This document shows, piece by piece, positions 20,601-32,600 of a stretch of 64,000 nt of DNA (within the stretch, counting starts at the first letter, position 1; each line of letters starts with the position of its first letter). The DNA is from Bugulina stolonifera (Eukaryota > Bryozoa > Gymnolaemata > Cheilostomatida > Bugulidae), in contig OW285190.1 in the NCBI GenBank assembly GCA_935421135.1, forward strand, positions 4,836,001-4,900,000, written 5' to 3'. The position numbers and the translations under genes were made by a program. Below the pieces are notes generated by a model. That model was not told the DNA's origin. It saw nothing but the letters and a program-made list of their open reading frames with translations, and did no database searches.

Positions 20601-23600
20601 AAAACATCTGGCAACACTTGATGTGTACAGTTGTGTCACCTGCAGGTATGTTTGGAAGTACCCTGATTAATCAATTGTTCAACCAGTAGTATCTTGTGGT
20701 TACAGGATGATTTGGCTAGTGCAGAGACAAATCATGTGAAGTCCATAGCTGTGGAAGACAGTCCACAATCTACCACCATTAAAGATGATTTCATAGAATT
20801 GCTTAAAACACCTCAAGTATGTATTTTTATGCTTAATCAAGCATTCTTCAATAACTCACTTTTAAAAAGTTAATCAAGCAATAAATCATTCAAATTGGCA
20901 CTATAAAGCCAGTTGGTTGGCCGGTCAGTCAGACAGACGGTCGATCGGTCGGTCAGTCAGCCAGTTAGTCGATCGCTCAGTTGGTTGATAAATTGATCAT
21001 TCTCTTGCAAAATATTCAGTGGTAGAAGTGTGGTTATACGGGTGCATACTGTGTGTGTCCTCTTCAATTTGGCCAGCAGGCGCGTACTTTCAGATTAATA
21101 GCTAGTTGTCCCTATACAGTCACTGTGGACCAGATGGTGTAGTGGTAGAGTGCTTGACACTCATTCATAGGAACATGGATTGAATCTCACCAGAGTATAA
21201 TTTTTTCATTTTAGTAACTCACCTATTTCTTAGCTAACACAAGATTAGGTGGAGAGCTACATAATTGATACTGATCTGTAAGATTGTATGCACTCACCTC
21301 ATTTGTTCCACATTGAACACAGAGCATACTGTAATGCAAAGTACGCTTTAAGCATCAGTTCCAACAAATACGTATTCTATATTAAGGATTTATCCCTCCT
21401 CCAAAATTCAGTGTGAAAGAAACCCCTTCATGCCTAGACATAGACTGTGTTCTTGTCCTTATATGCATTGACATTGTTTACATGATTATTCATATACATA
21501 TATACACGTATTGACACTTATCCATATTATTCATTCATGCATTATTGTCTTACCTTGTACAATTACTATACATGCATGCTTACACTCTATCATTATCAAC
21601 TACTAACCAATCAGATTATTGTAATTACACTTGGTTTTTCCCACATATTATAAGCAATTATCTTCTCTTATCTGATTGTACTAAACTAAGTCTTTTACCA
21701 TATACTTTTTAAAGCCGATATCTTGGAATAAGCTCATATTTATATACTTTCCATTTCGGACCATTGCAAGCACCTTTTGTCCCAAGGCCGACCCTTTTTG
21801 TGGCCGATGTCGGGCTGAACCATCCATGTTGTCGCATTAGGTCCGGACCCGATATCTTATCGGCCTCTTTTTACAGAAGTATATTTAGTATATAAGGTAG
21901 CACATTTTCTGTATATAATCAGTTGTTGATTGCGCTCTAATAAAGCAACATCTCCTGACTCAAACCTAGAGGCTTACTCTTGTAGGCGGGTAACTCCACC
22001 GGCGGATCCATAGATCTATACGGCTCGAGTTCATCCTCATCCTCGTTTAAGCATATCTCTACACCACTTCTACGGCTTAGGTCGATCCCGGATTCTATAT
22101 GAATCTTGCGTCGGGCTTAAGTTCCTAGAGTATCAGATCTTTCACTACACTCCTCTGGAGTATAGAGTCTACAGACTTACATTGACCCTGGACTCTTTAA
22201 GGAAGTAATTTTCTGTTTTAGACATGGATGCTGCTAGCCAATGCAGTGTTATGGAACACAAACTCTGTAGGTTTTCGTATATTGATCAATGATTTCATTA
22301 TACACAACACAGGCATGAATGCTGATGAAGCGGCTTTTGGTGTTACTATACTCGGTAAGCTTAGCTTGGGTCACTATTTACCACTGTGGTGCACTGGGTA
22401 GTGTTCATAAGTTTACAGTTCACGGATTGTCTGTTGACCCAGTGTTTATATTATATAATATGTTGTACATATTTTTAATTTTGTATGAGTCATGCCTAAC
22501 AGCCAAATTCAGTATTGTTATTTGCCAATTTACTCTGATGTTTCTTCTCATTCCGATTCCATTCCATTTATGGGTAACGAGACAAGTTACACTAAACTTA
22601 TTAAAAAAACTGTTTACGGCAGCTGTCAGACCAAGTATTCCCCACAGACTCTGACACGAATGACTGGTTCCATGTGTTGTGTGCTTGCATGAATCAAGCT
22701 CCTTGTAATCTAGAGACGGTATAAAATGAACTGGAAATCATAAAATCCAGTATTAAAATGGGCTGATCTTGGCTGCCTCGAGGTTTAAAAAGACAATCAA
22801 CACATCAATCTTACCTGAACACTACGAGCAATATTATTTACAAATATCGAATGGTGCTACTGTAGTAGTGTAAACAACTTTTACTGCCAATGATCAGTAA
22901 GCACACCGTAAGAGTGTATACCGTCAGCTAGACGGCAGACATGCACGACAACTATTTTTAGTGTATGCCTATGCCAAACACATTATTTCTGTATCCTACA
23001 GGTATCTCAAACATAATTGGCTGTCTGTCTGTGATAGTGACAAGTTCATTGAAATTTGAACAACTCACTTTGTACACCTCAGCTATTGGGTTCTTTGGCG
23101 TGGCCGCAGTTGCAGCATCTTTCACAAGCAGCAAGGTAGGTTTCACAGCTCATCTTTAGGTGAAACCTACATGTAGTATCAGATAGTCTTAATCATGCAT
23201 CATGTGCGCTGCACTGGTAAAATAATATACTGACAGTGTAAATATTTATTTTACATTTTACAGAGTCTGAACTACTTGTATACAATGATGTATAGTAGCC
23301 TACATGTAGCTACTGAAGCCAAACAAATTTAATTAGAACTTTCTTATTTTTTCACAACCAGGCAATGTACTATGGATTGGCTACTTGCTGGGGACTAGGG
23401 CTAGGTGTCACCATGGCATGTGTACTCAGCGTACTAAATGACTTCTGTAAACCTAACCAACTGTCACTTCTGTTTGGACTTCATTTATTGGCCTGTGGTA
23501 TCAGCAGCTTAGCATTGGTGCCTCTCGCAGGTATGTTTCACTTAATCCTAGGAAGACGGAATGATATTCAATACAATCTTTTAAAATTTTTATATTTTAA

Positions 23601-23854
23601 CAGTGAACTGGATCATGAAATGCCAGCTTTCAAGCAAATATACACGTGGATGTAATTTCTAGGAACTACCTGTTTTGTTGTTTCTATTTCAATGGATTGT
23701 TGTAGCCTATGTGGCTGAGGCAACTAAAGAACGATATGGAATAATATTCGTTGGAGCTTGCGGAATCATAGGAGCAGCTGTTTTGCTTCCGCTTGCTGTA
23801 GGTAGGGTTCGCCAAAAAAGGAATGATTCACTCGATCTACAGACCAGCTGTTAA
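17652..23854 (+). CDS. SLC16 monocarboxylate-transporter-like gene, 9 coding exons
   Basis: Exons: 17,652-17,871; 18,240-18,383; 18,701-18,937; 19,640-19,722; 20,706-20,816; 22,222-22,354; 23,002-23,135; 23,362-23,530; 23,706-23,854. All introns are GT-AG, all phases match, and the total is 1,380 nt (459 aa plus stop). The protein is a 12-helix major-facilitator transporter of the plasma membrane, expected to move monocarboxylates or related small acids. Family signs: DKGYAWVIALMS in helix 1 (the SLC16 DGGWGW-like motif) and FERRSYLVFSLARLG around helix 5 (YFxKRRxLAxGLA motif). Exons 4-5 encode the acidic central cytoplasmic loop, the usual variable part of the family. The length is typical. 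The acceptor at 17,646-17,647 precedes the ATG, so a 5' non-coding exon exists, perhaps ending at 17,537. A solo LTR and a SINE sit in the fifth intron. The substrate cannot be told from sequence. Confidence 0.9.
19515..19605. repeat. Short tandem repeat in transporter intron 3
   Basis: About three imperfect copies of a 40-bp unit built on cagtcaagcg..agagcgatt..ctacagatatcag. It is intronic, with no sign of function. Confidence 0.5.
20918..20985. repeat. GGTC/AGTC-rich simple repeat
   Basis: Low-complexity run of ggtcagtcagacagacggtc-type tetranucleotides in transporter intron 5. Confidence 0.7.
21128..21290 (+). mobile_element. tRNA-derived SINE, copy 1
   Basis: Has a tRNA-like head with an A box (tggtgtagtggtagagtgc, about 21,135) and a B box (ggattgaatctcacc, about 21,178), followed by a shared body: ttttcattttagtaactc, then tttcttagctaac..agattaggtgga and tactgatctgta. 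The same head and body occur in reverse orientation at 24,715-24,865. The tRNA part cannot fold as a functional tRNA, so it is a SINE. It lies in transporter intron 5. Confidence 0.65.
21714..22190 (+). mobile_element. Solo LTR, family S, plus orientation
   Basis: Related to the minus-strand LTR at 12,349-13,061: same ggccgat motif near the start, tatataaggtagcaca, gattgcgctctaataaagca, then tactcttgtaggcgg and repeated gtcgatcc..ggattcta modules. Contains TATA-like and AATAAA signals in sense orientation. The ends are approximate. It sits inside intron 5 of the transporter in the same orientation as the gene, so its polyadenylation signal could in principle truncate transcripts. Confidence 0.6.
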
Positions 23855-23954
23855 CATGCATGTATATACATTGTACATGTTCACCTAGAGAGGTGTCCAT
23901 ATTTTAATAGACTAAGTCAACTTTCCATCAAAGTTCTTTTACATTCAAATATAT

Positions 23955-23960
23955 AATAAA
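23955..23960 (+). terminator. Polyadenylation signal AATAAA of the transporter gene
   Basis: First AATAAA after the stop codon, about 100 bases downstream, in transcript sense. Likely but unproven. Confidence 0.5.
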
Positions 23961-24714
23961 GCAGTGTTTATACGAGTACATGTGTAGCGGGAATAAAATG
24001 TCAAAATATTGTACATGTACTGTACATTCCTTGGTTAAGGTTATACTATTGAATGAATGAATAGATGACCTACAGCAGCTAAATGTACATGTAGTCTGCC
24101 GTGTCTCCTTATACCTGTGTAAAACATTACATTGATAATGATGCGTGCCCAAGGAATTCCTTTCTAAAAAGTTTTAAATAGAAATGGAAGTAATTAACTT
24201 TGAAGTTTTACTAAAGAATTATTATAATACCAGATGTATATCAATGAAGTAATCGTTATCAATAAAGTAGAAGGTCAATGAACCCATTTGAATCTTATCT
24301 TGATCAATGTCTTATTCAGCTCTTTACATGATCGAGCCTTTTTTTAACTAAAATCTGCCTACACATCATGCCTTACAGGCATGTTTTGCTTCATCAAAAA
24401 GCCAAAATAATAGGTACTAATCACAACATAGTGGTAACTACATGTAGTTAGTCAAAGTATATCATTAAAGAACACATTTCTAAAAAATTGTTAAGGGAAA
24501 CAATCATCTAATTTCTCTCCCTCCTCTTTAGCCCTCTAAAGGTTATGTAGTAAGATTCTTTAATGTTTTTTCCAGCACCAATACTGAATATTCCGTTTAC
24601 TGCATAGAAAGTTCTATCTCCCCAGCTACTTGAATAATTTCAGGACATCTATGTCTTCAACTACATGCTTTGATTAGGCTAGCTTGTCGAGGTGGGGTGA
24701 GTTGGGTACACAGT

Positions 24715-24865
24715 ATATGCAGATTAGTATCATATAGCTATCCACTTAATCTTATAGTAGCTGAGAAATTACCAGTTCCTAAATGAAAATAAATATGCTC
24801 AAGTAAGATTTGAACCCATTTGCTTATGAATAATTTACTAGTTAAGCACTCTACCAGCTTACTGC
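24715..24865 (-). mobile_element. tRNA-derived SINE, copy 2
   Basis: Read on the minus strand: A box ctggtagagtgcttaac, B box gggttcaaatcttact, then the same body as copy 1 (ttttcatttagg, tttctcagctac, aagattaagtgga, actaatctgca). Two copies sharing both tRNA head and non-tRNA body argue for a true SINE family rather than a chance tRNA-like sequence. Confidence 0.65.
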
Positions 24866-25149
24866 ATAAACACTGTAATCCAGGTGACAATACGCAGTGT
24901 ACTCCCATATGCAAGTAATCACACTTCAAACACTAAGTACAGTGAAATTCTACGTAGGTATTACCAAGCCTCCAATATGTGCGCACCACGACTAGTTATG
25001 TAATGCTGATCAATATGCCAGCTGTTAATACTTGCAAGTAGCAATCATTACACTGTGATAACATCTCAGTGTGGGATATAGTAGCTGCAAAGTAGATGTT
25101 TGTGCAGGAGTAGATGACAATGCCAGTTAGTGCCTGGTATACATCTGTT

Positions 25150-26165
25150 GATGTCACCTCCTTGATGTAAACCACGGCAAAGTGCGCTACTTGTGGGTCC
25201 ATGATCATGTAGACGTAGAACATAATGCAGATACAAGGTGTTGGTGACTGAGTAGTCTAGCCCTAACCACTCTGATCTTGCAGCAATGCTATAATATGTT
25301 TGTTGCCTAGCATTTAGATTAAGTAGAACTTGCCTAATTCAAACTCCAAGGGATCACCATATTGGTTTGAATTAGACACAATTTTGAATTGTTTGATCAC
25401 TTCATTTTGTATGCGGGGCTTTCAAGTTCTCAGATTTTCTCTGAGCAGTTTGGATTTTCAGTGCTTGCTCAGCGAGCTCGAGAGGTTTTCCATTAATAAT
25501 GATTTGCTCGGATTTTGGCGATTTTCTCACGTTAGCTGTCTTTTCAATTGGAATACTTTACAATCTCCAAATCTCCAATCTCCATAAAATTATCAGGTTC
25601 CTATATTGTTATCATTAATGTAATCTTTATGAATAAACTAAGATGACTATCATTATTTTATCTTAACAGGTGTTGGAATTAGCAGTCCCTGGAAACACTA
25701 AGTTAATTTGCTAAAAACTCAAATTACAGCTCAGCAAACTATGCCAAGCCAAAAAAGCCAAACAACAAAAAAGCTGACAGTATACATTTTACATACATCA
25801 TATAATATGTACAATACTATTTCTACTTACTATGAGCATTTTTGTAACAACAATTGGTAAACAATAATAGTATTAACAAAACAATCAACACTGAAATGTC
25901 ACCTTCATCTAAACCATCAATATGTCGTATAATTCCCACTGAAAGTTACACTTGTACAATACATATGCGTAAACCAAATCAGGTATTGAATTAGATTTGT
26001 GTTGAATATTGCAGTGAAAAATCCATATAATACCGTTTATTCACCATAAGCCAAATGGCTTGAACTTTTCCATATTTATCTCAGAACTAACAGCCGGCTT
26101 TGACCAAACAGAACAGTCATTCTGTGTTCAGTGGTAGCTTTTATTGATATCAGGTTCCTCGTCAG
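25150..26165. other. Intergenic, nothing firm
   Basis: AT-rich DNA. A short minus-strand frame (25,223-24,996) looks faintly protein-like (MIMDPQVAHFAVVYIKEV), but it is not preserved in the duplicate at 12.2 kb and has no splice support. I do not annotate it as a gene. Confidence 0.4.
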
Positions 26166-26169
26166 TTCT

Positions 26170-26680
26170 AGTGCGTAGAGTACATCCTTAAGATATTACC
26201 AGTTGAACTGTTACAGTCCCCACAACAGTAACACCATGACCGTCTCCAACATTAACCTCTTTAGTTGGTGACAACTCTCAATATTCAGTAAAACTTTCTG
26301 TTCTGGGGTCATGTGTGATGAGGCAGGGGAATTGGTTATTCATAATTTCCTGAAATCTTCTTTGGTACTGTCAGAAATTTACAAAGCATCCTCATAGTCT
26401 TCAATATTATGACCTGAAATTGCACTATTTGCCATATTAACATCTCTCCTCAATCCATGTCTCCAAGTAGGACAATTTCGTTAGATGTAATTGGTATTCT
26501 GACAGTTATAGCATTTTCCACGACTACATGTACTTTAACTGACCAGCCCGAGTTCACGGAGTATGTGTAGATTCACCGGGATTTACATTGCTTATTACAT
26601 TTTGTTTGTCTTGCTTCTGCTCTTTAGTCTGCAAAGTTCGCTGTAGTGCCTTCAGTTTAATATATAAATGCTCAAGTCGC
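26170..26680 (-). pseudogene. Decayed copia-type Gag-protease fragment
   Basis: Minus strand, in broken frames. A zinc-knuckle remnant (GKCYNCQNTNY, then an in-frame stop and RNC) has the histidine replaced by tyrosine. Downstream, near 26,330, SPASSHMTPEQ recalls the copia protease signature (SGASSHMT) with its catalytic Asp-Ser-Gly altered. Then VNVGDGHGVTVVGTVTVQL matches the lGDG..v.v.G.Gtv.L stretch that follows in Ty1/copia elements. Several stops and frame changes show it is dead. No LTRs were recognised, and no RT or integrase is visible. Confidence 0.5.
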
Positions 26681-27359
26681 AGTGGCAATTAATGTACATG
26701 TAGCTCATCTTTAAAGGGGCACAACACAACATATTTTTGTCAGGAAAGTTGCATTGCTCAGTATACCATGATACTTTTAATTGTCTAAAGGCTGAAACTA
26801 TTATAGTCGCAGACTGCAGCATGTACACGTAGTTCACCGTGTAGAATTTCAACAGATCCTAGCTGCACCTATATGAAAACCTTTGGCATCAATTTAAACT
26901 GTTACTACAATAATTATAATCACAATAAAAAATCTCCATTCCTGATGCAGGTAAATGTGCTACTCCCATCAAGTTGTTATTTGCAAGTGATTAATTACTT
27001 TTTAGACATTTTGAAGTAATGAAGGGTTCATCTTTGCTTTGCTGTTCACTTGAATTCTTGGACTTTTTATTACCTAATAATTGAAGACTGTAAGTGAAGC
27101 TTACCTCTAGAGTGAATTGCTTAAGAATATACATACATATAAATATAAAAAAAACTATGTACAATGTATAATTAGAGACAACAATTTCAGAATTACATGT
27201 ACATGTACATGTATCTTCAATGAAATTGCTTTCAATGTTGATATTTTATTGTAGTAGCCAGAGTATTACTATTATAGACATAGCTATCTCGTACTACATT
27301 GCCTTGTCACACCATTCTCATGAACATTGCCCATATTTATTATGTATGCGATGACTATC

Positions 27360-27524
27360 TTATGCATAATCTATATACGTGTGTTTACCTATTGTCAAAT
27401 TACCAAGTATAAATACCTTTATTATACTTATGTAAGCAGCAGCCACGGCAGTGGCAGCGACAGTAAAATAGAACAATGTAGTGAGGACAACTCCAAATGA
27501 AATTTTTTTGAAATTTCTTTCCAT
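27360..27524 (-). CDS. Possible membrane-anchor exon (end of the Bcl-2-like gene?)
   Basis: Short open frame on the minus strand with a strongly hydrophobic run (FGVVLTTLFYFTVAATAVAA) preceded by basic residues and followed by SIIK, which would suit a C-terminal tail anchor. A stop lies just before its ATG, so as an exon it must start inside the frame: the only AG (27,518-27,517) gives phase 2. That would fit a 26-nt exon at 28,857-28,882 (acceptor TTTTCTAG, donor GTAATA), which runs from phase 0 to phase 2 and would follow the Bcl-2-like BH2 exon. The acceptor is weak and the proposal is speculative. Confidence 0.25.
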   Translation of the reverse strand: MERNFKKISFGVVLTTLFYFTVAATAVAAAYISIIKVFILGNLTIGKHTYIDYA

Positions 27525-27529
27525 TTAAA

Positions 27530-29505
27530 TTATTGCTGTGGTCACTATATATTATGTTTAGAGGTGTAAATTTGCTGCATAGATACTTTAAATAGTGTGC
27601 TTCAGTTTTCTTGCTTATTCAAGCCAGAGGTCACTGAAAACAGAGAATCCTTCCGGAGCTAATTTGACTCGAACTCACTGAAAATCTACCAAATAAACAC
27701 TGTTGGGTCTGATGAAAAGAAAGTTGATCTATTATAACTGAGTATTAAGCATGCTCAATACAAGGTTAAATGAATTTTAGGAATAAAAAACAGTTTCCTG
27801 AATAAACTATATATGGCACCAGTGGCTCAAATTCAAAATGGCCATATAGATTAGTCAAGACTTAATTAGAGGTACAATTAGACACTTGGCCTGTTTATAC
27901 TACCAACTTTTTGAAGTACATGTAACATGGGTGGAATACAGCGTGAACATGCAGGTTTGGTAACTTTACCATTGCTAGTCCTCTCACATGTTTGTTAAAT
28001 GAGGCAAGATACATGTAGCTAGGCTAAGCATTAACTCTAGGTGTGATTTAACCAAGTATTGTTTAATGAAAAAGTAGGAAAAAAAGTGGTGCTTCATGGA
28101 ACTAAAGCTTCTTTAATCAATAAGTGATGTGGCAAAGGTGTTTTGAATCAGCTGTGGGCAGATTCTAGGGTCACCATTAGTTATCAAACTCTAATCATAG
28201 CTCACTAACAATACCCTTTGGCAATTTATATACATGTACATATACACATACATATACATATACATGTACGCGTATGTGTTTACATGTAGCTTTCAATTTA
28301 AACCAGGCTTTGTTAATTAGTTACAAAAATAATATCTTTTTGGTCATATACATACATGTCTACGTATGAAACACCACAACTAAAGCTGGTCATGATGTAA
28401 CAGACTTTCAGTAAAAGTTACGAGACCAGAGTTGTAGTGGCAATACTATTATTATATTTTATGCTGTTTTCTGACATATTCTTACAACTAAAAATACTAG
28501 CTACATATACATGTAACTGTTGCAACTATTAGTGTAATTTGAAGTCATCTCAGTTTGTAGAATCTGCATTCAAATTCTTAGTATAAAGAAAATGTAGCTT
28601 TGTAGCATTTGTAGTCACAATACTGTGTTGTCACAATATTGCGTGTACTGGTATACTAAATGTCTTTACACCTATGGTGAGCATCCCTATATCTACATAG
28701 CTCAGAACTTCATATCCTTCAGGAAGTGGTAATACAGTTAAATAAAGAGAGATGCTCCATGAAGTGTATGGTCATAAAATCTTCTGTCTCAAAATGGTAA
28801 CAGCAGGTGGAATAGCAAGGTTCTGCTGTGAGGTTTCGTTCCTTCATGTGTATTACAATCCCAAATTCCAATTTTCAGCTGACTAGAAAATAAAGATTGT
28901 AAATTGTAAGGTTGAAACACCGTGTTATTTGGTTGCAGCCAACAATTTTATGCCATTATGTGCATCAGTTAATGGCTATACTTTGAAGTTATCCTCCCCA
29001 ATTATTTCCAAAAATATAGAGAGAACAACTCCAAATTGTACTCAATAATAGTGGGTAATATTATATTTTTATTTTGAAATAGAAGAGGATCTATAATTGT
29101 ATTGTTTTAAATAACAAGAAAATTTAAGCAAGAAGAGCTCTCTCAAACAGACATGTGGACTAACTGTAATACTGATATTTCAGTATAATAATTTGTTATA
29201 TAGAAATTAGTATCGCGTAACGAGAATAGACATGGAATAGAAATGTTTGGTATCTTACACCAAATAATCATAGTGGTAAAATGCAAATTAATAGCAACTG
29301 GTATTTCAAAAATCTGGCCACCAATTTGCCGTTTAATACATTGTACAGTATGCTGTTCTTTTGTTTTTATTGTACAAGTATCGGATAAGCATGGTATACC
29401 AACACTAGCATTCTAATGTAATTATAGAATGTAATTCAATTGTGTGTATTTCATATTCCATTTCTTTTATTACAGTAATAAATAAAATATCAAAATTTTA
29501 CCTAA
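27530..29505. other. Probable intronic or intergenic DNA
   Basis: AT-rich, with TACATGTA-type runs (28,228-28,290). If the membrane-anchor exon belongs to the Bcl-2-like gene, this is intron, with a possible 26-nt microexon at 28,857-28,882. Nothing else is supported. Confidence 0.35.
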
Positions 29506-29510
29506 CGCCG

Positions 29511-29597
29511 GATACTGACCTAAGGACACTGACCTAAGAACACTGACCTAAGAACACTGACCTAAGGACACTGACCTAAGGACACTGACCTAACGAC
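29511..29597. repeat. 15-bp tandem repeat, about 6 units
   Basis: Units of gacactgacctaag(g/a)a in tandem, immediately downstream (in transcript sense) of the BH2 exon of the Bcl-2-like gene, within the intron. Confidence 0.8.
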
Positions 29598-29630
29598 AGC
29601 TGTCATAGGAGAAGCTACATGTACACTTAC

Positions 29631-32600
29631 CCATCCGCCTTCATCGGCAATGAAATGCAGGAGTTTGTTGTCTAGCAAGAACTCCACCCACCACATGTAA
29701 ACAATCGCCCATTTTGTGAAGCAGAAGTTCATGTGAATACAGTTCTTACACAATTCTGTCATAAAGAGTAGGGTCTGTGAGAAAGAAAGATATACACGCT
29801 TAGGTAATATTATTACAGTAGCTGTGTATACACAAAGTTATTGCATGTAGCTACATACTCGTATGGCAGCGCAAGTATAATGCATGTATATAGCCGCTCG
29901 AGTTTTTATTTGAAGATACATTTTTGATGTCCATATAAACTGTTTATTTCTGAGGAAATGGCAGGTAGATAGATGCTCAATAGAAAGACAGGGATGGGTA
30001 CTCCAGTTCACCCTATATAGCAGGTCAAGAACAGGGAGCATGACTAATACTACAGGAGGTCCATGTAATGGATCCATCAACGATGCTGACTAAAATTCAT
30101 CTTTGCTGTTCCAAAGGAACAGCTACACCAGCTACACGTACATTCCACAAGGTATGTGACCGCATTATCAAAATCTGTTAATATAATATGAACAGACCGG
30201 CAAAACTGGGTGAACTCATCCAATAAATGAAACAAAATATTCTGTAAGAAAGGCAAGAATGGATCGAGCAATGCGTAGAAGTGAGGCAGGGTTGGATTGA
30301 ATAAAATATGGCTAGGAGTGGATTGAACAACAAAAAATAAGGAGGTGAATGCGGCTGCCCAAGGGAAATTAACTGAAAAGTATAACTTTTGGAAAAGTAG
30401 GATAATAATTTATGCATTTAACATTGTCTACACAAGACAATATACAGTAAATGCAGAAAGACTACACACTTGTACCATTACGCCAACATAACAAAAATCT
30501 TTTTGCTAAACTAAAATTTCTCTACACTGCAAAAACTCACTACTTCACAAAATAAAATTCTGATTTACTTTAATAACAAGACTAGTGTTGAATGCCACTA
30601 TATATCATCTAAATTGCTATTCCTCCTATGCCTAAGATAAGGATCTCAAGAATAGTAGTGTACCCTTGTGGATTTCCACACAGAGTCGTTAAAAACAATA
30701 TTAATATTGTACACTCTTTTTGTAGCCACTGGTGACCAGAAATTAGCCAGTGTAAGTACAGACTTACTATGTACAGTAATAGTAGGTTAGTTGCAAACTT
30801 TTATATTTCTGGTTTTAGCATCATCATCACCAACGGCCAGATTTATCTCCTGTCACTAACTAGAACTCTAGTTCTAGTTTCTGTTTAACTTGTCAGTGTT
30901 TTGTGTTGTTACTTTTGTGTCGTCAAGTGATAATGAGTCATGTAGTTACATAATTCTATGTGTTTAGTGCGTTTGACCTTTTGACTTGCTATGTATAAGG
31001 CAGCAATAGCTTTTGCCATGTTCTGTGAATGAGTTGTTGTATTCAAAGTGACTATGCAATTAGGCTGTCTATGCAAGTACAAGTACGTCATTCACTTATT
31101 ATATTTCTTGTGTATTGCTGTAGCAGTGGTTTGGCAGCACAATTTGCTCCAGATCATTTGTATAATTACCATATGTTGGCGCCATTGAGCTCATGTTGTT
31201 AGCCCAGTAGGAAACTGGTGCTAACCTATGAAACTATCTAGATTGTACATGTACATAATGTAGATAATGCTTGCAAATCCATAACAATACTCACAAGAGC
31301 AATACTGTACCATCTGTTTGTCTCTTCCTTGAGCAGCCAGCTAAGACAATCCTGGTAAAGGCTGCGGCGCCCACTTGGTCCTTTACCCAGATTTAAGGTT
31401 AGTGAGAGGGAGTCCTTGAAAATCCTAAACCAGATGCCTTCAAATCTGTTCTTGAGCTTTTCTCCTTCAAATTATTATTTATTTCGGGTCATAAATGAAG
31501 CATGAAAACACCAAATACAGAGTAGCGAAGTGTGAAGAGGTGGAGTATTGCGGTCTTTGGAGTTACATATAGATATACATGCCATGCTCCAGTGCAAGAA
31601 TAATACTAGCTGGTTTCATGAAGAATTGTCGGGCGCATTATACTATTCAGTTATAAAAAAATGCAGAATAAGGGATGAAAAATGGCTGTTTTTAATGCAG
31701 ATTGAGTACAGGCTGTCATTATACTCACGGAATGTCTGTATGGAGTTGAGTAAGTGGAGAGGATAACACAGTAAGGGACGGTTTAGAAATGTCAATGTGC
31801 AGCTTTTCATATAAGGACCAAAATTATCAGCATCTCTATTCAAACTAAAATAATACAAACAACATTTTCGGCTTACCCACATAATATTTACACTAGCACT
31901 CTATTTTTGGTTAAAGTAAAACTCCTACTGTAGGATAGTGAGTAGGTTATATTGCTATGTAATATTGTAATCAAATATAGTCATCTTCTCACTCGAAACA
32001 CGGCATACATGCGTGAAATCTGCTGGAGTTTGTCTACATAATATAATATTATCAAAATAAAAATCCAATTTATTGAATGAAAAGCTGTTATGCATGTAAA
32101 CACAACTTACTCAGCCATGATAAGATGGAATAGCAGATCGTGTGTAGTAGGCACTATAGCTAAGGAAGCTGGAGGGGACTCAAGCAACTCTCCAAAAACA
32201 GATGACTCTTCATGAATTTCGGGTAACTCGTTATGAGATGTCAGTTGGACATTGGATGATGAATCTTCAAGAGTTAAGACTGACTCTCCATTATTTATAA
32301 CTAAATTTATAGCATACCCCGATATTTTTGTAAGATCTTCTGCTGACACATTGCCTGATGCGAATAGATTTACAGAAAACTTTGGCTGTTCCGCATCACC
32401 ATTAGATGGTTCCTCACGTTCAGTAGGTGACTCTAAAAGACTCTTAATTGACTCGGCAAGGCCTTTTCCTGACCCTGGAAAAATATTCGGTAATTCTCCC
32501 AAAGTGTTTGTTGACCCAATGAGACCATTAGGTAACTCTTGAACACCCTTAGATAACTCTTCAAGATCTTTAAGTGAATTCACAGGATATTTAGGTGACT

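Larger units (their letters stand above)
23860..25145. repeat. Transporter 3' flank, source copy of the 11.3-kb duplicate
   Basis: Collinear with 11,290-12,348. Contains the likely transporter 3' UTR and a SINE (24,715-24,865) that is missing from the other copy at the corresponding place, so the SINE landed after the duplication. Confidence 0.7.

Noticed and set aside
21131..21195. A tRNA gene
   Set aside because: A and B boxes are present but the acceptor and anticodon stems do not form, and the same head plus non-tRNA body recurs at 24.7 kb, so it is a SINE.
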